In this document: piece by piece, positions 1 to 9,000 of the stretch
How positions within the stretch are numbered: the first letter of the stretch is position 1
Layout: the number at the start of each line of letters is the position of its first letter
Assembly (NCBI GenBank): GCA_040285745.1
Contig: JAUFOR010000004.1
Span: forward strand, 1,054,001 to 1,118,000
Source: Barthelona sp. PCE
Taxonomy: Eukaryota > Metamonada: BaSk clade
Direction of reading: 5' to 3'
DNA length: 64,000 bases
Notes under the pieces: generated by a model
The model's input: the letters and a program-made list of their open reading frames with translations, nothing else
Databases searched by the model: none
Told to the model about the DNA's origin: nothing
Position numbers and translations under genes: made by a program

Positions 1-3000
1 TTGAATGAATATTATTTAAGCAATGTAGGTGTTGTTAAAGGTTTTGCATCAAACATCATTACGTTCAACAGCAACATGCATCTTCGAAAGGTTGTATTTG
101 GAGAGTTTCCTAGTGGAACACTTACATTTACTGGTGCTTCACATTATTATTGTGTTGAATTTATTAGCAGTGAGAGTATTAAATGCCAAAATCTTAAATT
201 ACACTCTGTTACATCTGATACAGCTTTTAAGAGCAATTATCCAGTTGCAATTGGTGGAACGGCCAAGATAAAGGGTGGTTCTGTCATTGGATCAGACGGA
301 GCTAAGTTAGTGGTTACAGACTATGCCAAATTCAATTCATTCAATTGTGCTAGTTGTTGGATAGATATCGCGGCAAACAGCGCATACACTAAAACATATT
401 TAGAATATTCGGTAATAGTTTCGTGTCTGCATCACACATTCCGTGGTTCATACACTATTGAGTTTTCATCCTGTCAAACTTTAGATTTTGGCTTTATTGA
501 AGTATATACTGGTGCATCAATAGTTCTAAAGAATGAAGATAATTGTATCAGTGGTGGAGCTGTTGATCATTTTTTTATTCAAGAAGGAGGATTATTCATT
601 CCGGATAACAGTATCGATCTGGCTCCAAATCTGATTGTTACCATTTTTGATGGTGCAATAATACATCTTACCAAATCAAGTGTTTCTTTAGTATCCTCAA
701 ATGTTGCGAGAGACGTAACTATTGTTTTGTACATGCAGACATCTTTAAATGTTATGATACATGGAGGTGATTTACGATTGGTTTGTGCAGAAGGCTTGGA
801 TTGTAACTCTAACGGTGACATAGCTTTCTCCATTCAATCTAAAGATAGTGTAATACTGATTTCAGATGTGCCTCTCAGCATCATCGGTTATGTTTTAGAG
901 ACGGACAACAAACCATCTCTTTCTATCACTGGCAATATAAAGAATGCACCACTAAACAGCCACATCTTTTGTGAATTGCCATCAAATATTGGATTTGAAG
1001 ATTTAAATTCGAATAGTGCAACTGTAGATTGTGTTGACAATACCTTGATCATATACGGCTCTCACGCTGTGGATGTTATTGCGCGTAACGCCACTATATA
1101 TTCTCCTGATTGTGATATTAAAACACTTACATCATATAATTCAACTATAACAGCCAAGAAAGTATCTCTCGTCGATGCAACGGGTAATTTGAATGTGAGT
1201 ACGGATGAAATAGGTGATATTACTTCAACTTTTTTTAATCTCATCACTTCCAATGACGTAACCCTATTATCCGGTTTGAAATACTCAAATACAAACTTTA
1301 ATATAACCTGTACGCGCCAATCTATGTGTCATTTTCCAGTTTCTGAGAACTCAGTTATTACATCATCAACGATCAAGGGAAATAACTTTGTTCACTTCCA
1401 TGGTCATAATATTAATGTTCTTGATAGCTCTATACTGATACATATGAATGTCTCTGGCTCATCAACACTTAATGGAAATTTTAGTAATATTATGATGTAT
1501 GGTGAAGTTGAATTTAACGCAACAATAGATAAACTATGGCTACTCAATTCAGCTGTTGCTAAAGGTGATATTCATTCCAACTCCGTCATGATGTGGGCAG
1601 GTTCTTCAATGAAAGATTGCTCTTTGAATACCGGTTCTTTGTCTAAAGCAAACAGAACAAAGATAGAGTGTGAGTATTACAGCGTAGATTTTTTTTCGGA
1701 TATTGACATTGTCCTTGACAGTGGTATTTCTAATGTGGATCTTATCCCAAATATGGAATCAATTAATTCATTAACTCCCAATTACAAGAAGAACCCAACT
1801 CCTGTTTTCAGCATTGATGATTCAAATGTATATAGTCCAGATCGTTCTTTCAGGAAAAAACGAGGCACTTACTATCATGATGTTACAATCAATCGTCAGA
1901 GGCGCCTCATGTATCGTTTTTGGGGCAATGATTCTGCTATTTTAGATATAGATGATGCACACGTTTTCCTACATGATGTAGAAGTAAGTATTGCACGACT
2001 TTCAGAGACTGTGAGTGTTAGAATGGCTTTTGATTTTATTGGTATATTACAAGCCACAGAGACATACATTTTCCTGGATGAAGATCTGGTTGTCAATGGA
2101 TCAATCATTTGTAATGGTTGTAAGATGTTTCTTAACGGATTCACAATGACCATTTCTGATTCTCTCAGAGTGAACAATGCTAATGATGGTGGGGTTTCGA
2201 ACGGTTTCATTGTTGTTGAAACGTTCGAGGTACGCTCTACCTTTCGTGTGAGTACAACAGAGATCACTTGCACATCATTCATTGTATCTGGTGGTGAAGT
2301 ATACATAGAGCCGACTTCTTTCATTGATACAGAGAAAGCCACACTGAATCAGCCTTATTTTGATGGAACGGTCTATATCCGCGCATCTGTTGTTCTGACG
2401 TCACCACCTATTCAATCATTGAGTCAGAATAGTACTTTGGCTTTCCGTTCACCTTCTCTATATGATGAAATTGATTTTCCATCGCTGTGTACCGTCTTCA
2501 AGAATATCAGAATACAAGGCGAGGCTCCAATTGAAGGTGATTTATCATGCTTCTCTAAAGTACATCTGCTGAATTCGACCAAAAGTGCGGTCATTGCTTC
2601 TTTTGCACGTATTAAAGTATGCGCATCAAAATTAACACTTATTGAAGGAGGTAAGCTAATTATTGTTGATTATGCAGCAACAGTTTCTGTAGAGGAACTA
2701 GTATTTGATGGTATCAATACGCATATGGTTGCCATTCATCCTAATATGCTCAAATTTAATGTTGATCGTCTTATAGTCAATGCAAATACGATTTTAGGGT
2801 TCTTTAATAGAATAATTTTACACGAAATGGATATCAACAATGAAAGCACACTTGAAATCAGATCAGTAGACATTATTCTTGGAACAGTTCGTGGAAGTGG
2901 TCTCGTTTATTCAATTTCACCTGTGACAGTTTTAAAAGATGTAATATCAACTGGTCTTCTAAGTTTTGATATTCCCGTTAGTTTATCAGAAACAACAACC

Positions 3001-6000
3001 ACTACATATGGTAATGTTCAATTCCTCTCCCCGATCAGCACTGAATTTTTAATTTGTTATGATGGACATGTTCAGTTCAAAGATACCTCTGATTTTGATG
3101 ATGTGGAGTTGCATAATTCTACCTTTGGTTTTGGAATTCCAAACAGTATCGAATTCACTGTCATTACATTCCATACTTTAAGCACATTAAAGATGTACAT
3201 TGACGATTCCCAACATCAGAGTTATTTGTTTAAGATTGAAGGTAAAGTATTCCTTGAGTTGAGTAACATCATCGAGTGGAGTAATTCACATGAATCAAAT
3301 AATGTATTATTTATTAAGAGCACCATACCATCTGTAATTTTGCTCAAATACACGCTCGAATCAAATGGTATTTTGGTCTATGACACATTACCTAATTCGA
3401 TTATTTATCGAATTTCTGTTGAAACTGTCAGTTTTACTGAAACTAAACAACTTGAGTGTGTACAGGATATTACATTTACTTTCGAAGAACAAGAATGGAA
3501 GATGCTTTGTTCTCATTCTGGCTCATTAGAGAACAGAATGAGATATTTTGTTCCCTCATATAGAGAAATTACTATGAATATCTTTATCAACACATTAACT
3601 GTAGTTGGTTCAGGGCAGCTTAGTACCTATTTTTCAACAATAACTGATACTTATCTCTCGTTTACTTTGAATGGTGTAATTGCAGGAGGGTTTAAGAATA
3701 CGCATAAAATGTCACTTCATCATCATGATCCTCTACATCCATATTTGAAAGTGCATAGTATGAGAAATATTATTGAACTAAAACATTTTAACTTTATGAA
3801 CCAGCCAAATGTTTTAATTTCTTTTTGCACTACCTTAATTACAGCAGATGTTGTAGAATTTTCTAATCATAATGAAGAACAAGCTACAGTTATAATGAGA
3901 TCAACTACACAATTACAAACAGATTTGACGTTTTATAAGACGAATATTCACTTTATTGCAAGTTTTGCCACGTTCTCAACATTTACGTCTGCTTCTGAGC
4001 CAGTTAATACGATCATTATCACTGGTAACTATATCAAACTGGATTCTATTTCAGTGGATATGAATACTGATAGTGTAGTACTGTTTAAGAAAATGTGTTT
4101 CAAAAATTCTGCTGAGATGATTCCTGAATATATTTCCATGCTTGATTGTCTTGTTCAAACTGGAGAGACTGTTGATGTGCAGACAGACAAAATGAATCAG
4201 GTTGACTTTATTTCCAGAGGTACTGTATCTATATCTAAGTATAGTAATCTTAGAAACGTTACATTCTTTGCATCAAAGAAATTTGTTGTTACCACAAATG
4301 ATAAACCCACACAAGGCCACGTACACTTTAATATAGAACCTTATGGTGGTCTTGTAATAGATCCCACTAGCTTTTGTGAATACCTTACTTTTGATATATA
4401 TACAGGAGCTTCTCTTCAGATCAAAGGGCCAGTCATTGCCATTACCGATGATGATGTGTTGGCCCACTTGTTCAATAATCTTGACACTGTAAGAATCATG
4501 GAAACCATTAGTGATATCGATTTAACGTTTATCAAACACGCGATAACTATCTCAACAGAGTCAACTGGTGCATTACGTAGCATTGTGCTGCCTTCTGACA
4601 CCTTGTCTGTTACAGTTACACAGATAACATCAAATTATAGATTAGATATTCCAGGTGGTTATTTAAACAGTTTTCATTGGATTGGATCCTCTTCAAAGAC
4701 GTATCCCGTTGATTTAAGAGCAGACTCGAGTTTTACTGAATCCCCGGCGTTTTATGCTTCAACTTCAAGAAAGAATTGTGCGAGGATAACCAGATCTACA
4801 TCATCTGGCGAGTTCCAATCAAATCATATGTATCAACACTTTAAAGAGGAAAATCAACAATTAGTAGCATATTCAACGATTTCTGGCACTTCAAAAAAAG
4901 CAATCTGTGATGATAACTATGTGTTTTACTTGGAAAACATTATCTTTACACATATTAGACATGAAAATTGCAATGGCATGTTCTTTATTCTCAAAAACGC
5001 TGAGATGCGGGATAACTACTTCTTGTTCCCTTATGTAAGTGCTTTTGCTGGATCAAAGATTAACCTACCTTCTTATACTGTCTTTACTAGTACAGGAATG
5101 AGATTACCTTTTGCTCACCCACATTCATATCTCAAACAATATCAACAGAGCGAGAATGACATGTTCATATACCAAATGTCTACAATGTCTTTATGGGGAG
5201 CACGCATTGAACTCAATAGACTTACAATTAACGTAGATAGTCCCCCGATATCGCTTGGATTTCAGTTGTTAGGAAATGAGCTGCAGATCAATTGTACAGG
5301 TTGTAACCTTCATTTAGCATTTCCCAGTGAAATCGTCCGTGATTTAGGAGATTATTCTCAATTGGTCTTGGGCACAATCATTGAAGGTATTGTTCCAGAT
5401 TATTACGATAATACACTGTTTTTGTATGAAACAACATTAGTCAATATGGATACATATATGTTTGATGGGATACAGACTCCTGCTTCGCATTCATTCATTA
5501 GCAATGCAGAAATCTCACATGCATTAGATATGTATCTTACATGCGACACATGTTCAATAATATCATCGAGTGTCAGCGGAACAATAACTGGCACTACGTC
5601 ACTTGACCAAACTACCTTCATAGGTTTAGGCGAAGATGCAACGATAACTGCATTGGATTCAACAGTAACAGCACACATTAGGAATTCTGAAATTTTTGGT
5701 TCAACTTACAATGCAACGTGTGATGACTGTTCTGGCACAGCATCTGGCACATTTAATATAACAAGCAGTGTCTCAAATATTGTTCTTGATGGTGATATTC
5801 GCATTTTGACATACTGTGGAGAAAATGACTGCACAGTAAGCGGAACAGTTGTTGTTTCTGGTGGAGGAAAAGTGAATGTATGTGGTGATTCTTTGATTCA
5901 TATCGAGTCCAATACAGTCATAAATAGTTCCACTGATGAATTGATTACTGTAATGCAGCATAGTGGTTCATTAACATTAGAAAACACAAAATCTCTACGT

Positions 6001-9000
6001 TTCTACGGTCCCTTTGACTCAATATTTCAAAACGTGACATATAAAAGTCCAGTGTTGATATCAACTGATCTTGAAAGTATCAACTCTGAATCTTATGTAT
6101 TTCTATCACAAGATATTTCTCCTGTGGAAATGATTGGTTCTGGTGTTCTGTTTGGCCATATTGATGGAAATGTTAGTGTTCTATTATCTCAGAAAGAACT
6201 TACAGAAAACGATATGATGTTTGCATTTCCACATGCGTTTTTGCCTGTCAATGAAACAGACTCATACGGTTATTTCCGAACGAGTATGATGACAGGCATC
6301 AGCTTATCGAACTGCTCAAGAGTATCATTTAGTCGTACTGGTACGTTTGTAGTTTTTTGTAACTTTACTACAAAACAAAAATATTTTCTTGATTCATTCA
6401 ATTTTGCAATTAATGATGCTTGCGGTTCATACCAGATGATTCCTATTTCTTTTGTTGATAATGTATTTAAACAGTTTGAGTTTGAGTTCACTATTGGAAA
6501 ATTTCTACATAAGCCTAGTTTTGGTTACGTTGAAGCAATATCTGGAGAATATACACAGCTGATTAGCATTTCAGTCGGTCCAATCACGTTACAGAATACA
6601 GCAAATATAGTTGATAAAGGTGATGAGGTAACGATATATGGAACGAATATAATCAATGATGATGAATGTTTTGAATACACAGGCTCCTTTTTTGGAAATG
6701 TTCACCAGCTTACGGTTACCTCTTCTTCACTTACATTAGTATTACCTCCTTTTTATGGTTGGAATCACTCTGTTACTGTGTTCGATTTCGGTATAGAAAT
6801 GGGTATTTTCTGCTGTGTATCTGCTGTTGAGCCAGTATTAACCAGTGTCACGTTGTCAGAAAGTGAAATACGCCTCGGTGGCAGTTTTCTAGATTTATCT
6901 GATTTTTCGAGTGGTGATTTCACAGTTTCACTCAGTGAACACACGTTTTCTTCTTCAAGCAATGATGTAACGTGGACTCCCAGTCTTATATCGTTGCATT
7001 CCGCACTTACTTTGTTTTGTGCATTGGATGAGGTACATGTGACAATCAACTACAATGGTTACATATATGATCTGGGTAGTGTTACCTTAAGAAATCCACG
7101 TATCATCTCTTCTTTAAGTGTTAATTTTAATCATCTTCCTTCAATTGCTGCTTTTGCACTTGATCTCAGTTACAATCCAATGTGTGATATTTTTGTTTCA
7201 TATTCCCATGATTATCATGTATTACACCACCATATGTCACCCAATGGTACGATTTTAAACTTTGCAATTAATAACCTAGTTTCCGATCTTCATGTATCTG
7301 TTTTCCAAAGAGTGCTACAGATATCTCCTCCAGCCCCGACTGTTGTTTCTGTTTCCCCAGTTCTTTTACCAACTGTTGGTGGAGTTGTTGAGTATATTGG
7401 TGATTATCTTGGCGATTCTTTATTTCCTCACTTCACTGTTGACCGCTCATCTTTTGGAACCATTCACTTTGTCTCAAGAAAACGGGTCACTGTGCTGGTT
7501 CCAGAGGGTACAGGCGCTGTATTACCCATCGATATGAATACAAGCGGTAGATCTTGGAACGCTGAAGCACTCAGCTATCTTCCACCAGTCCTGTACCCGC
7601 CAGTCATCGGCGCGTGCTACACGAGTCTGCGAGTCCCGCTTATCGGAGCAAACTTCGGGCCGGCGGGCACGGAGGCCACCGCGCGCTTCACATACAACGA
7701 CTGGACACCGTCCATCCCCGTTTTCGTGCTTGGCCACCGAAGCGCTCTGGCAATCCTGCCTCCTGGGCCCGATGACCTGTGCAGCAACCCAGCGTTGCTG
7801 GAAACGGCCGACATCCGCTTTGATGTGTCAGTCGGCGGTCAGACATCATACAGCATCCCAGCACAGTACTCTGTCTTCCCCAGTGTGGAACCAAACAACG
7901 TGCCGTGTGCGCGATTTGCCAGTAGCGTCACGCTACGCGTCGATATGTCGTCGACAGGCATGATTCCGGAACCCCGAATCAGGTTATCGTCAGATATTCA
8001 CATCAGCGTGCACACTTGCGCTCTCGATGGCTACCTGCTGACCTGTGTTGTTCCCGGTCTCGTCTCCGCAGAGTATACTGGCTCCGTTCAGATAGCAGGC
8101 CATTCCGAGTGGATCGCACTGAGCGGCCGAGTTTACGCGTTCGATGTCCCCAACCAGCGCTTCATAATCCCTATTGGGCAGGAGCACCCGGTTTCCGTCA
8201 AGCTATCGCACGTGCACACCAGCGCGATCGGGGTAAGCTACGACGGCAACGCAATGATCACCAACACCACTGACGAAGGCGTCGCGTTCGCGCATGCGTT
8301 TTCGCAGTCAGGAAGCGGCATTGTTGTCACCGTTGGCGACTTCTCGGTTGAGCCATCAATCGTATTTGATGCGGTCAGTGTTGATCCCCAAACTTTCTAC
8401 ATGCCATACGGTGCACCCTATAGGGTCTCTGTAGCAGCAACTGGCCTGCACATGTGCCGCAGCCTGGTCGTTCAGGTGCAGGGCATTGTGTTCCTGGGAT
8501 CGTTCAACGGTGCAACACTCGAATCCGACGTGCACGTTCTTAAGACGGGATGGAGCAGCATGCACGCGTTCTGCGATGACGTGCAGCTATATGTCGGCGA
8601 GGCACGCGTGTTCACACTGGACGCTTCTGAAATCCACGCTTTTGACGATGCGCCGTTCTCAGCCACTCTGTGCGGCATCGGACTTCCCCCGCTCTCCCTG
8701 GGCGTGTGTGCCTCTGAGGCGTGCGGTGACTGCTGGTGTTTCGTTGAATGCGTGACTGAATCTCTCGCCCTTGATCCAATCGGCATAGACATCCCGCTCA
8801 CGCGTGTCGCGCGTCCGGAGTTCTCGCAGATCCTGTGGCCGTACGGCGTTGATCACCAAGCGAAGCTGGAGCCCAAGAATCCAATACACAGCTCGGTTTC
8901 CTTCGCAATGGAGAACATCACGTTCGCACCGTCCGACCTCGCACTCCTCCTTGGAGGCGCCCTGTATGGCAACACGTCGATGCGCGTCGCAACGCCCGCA

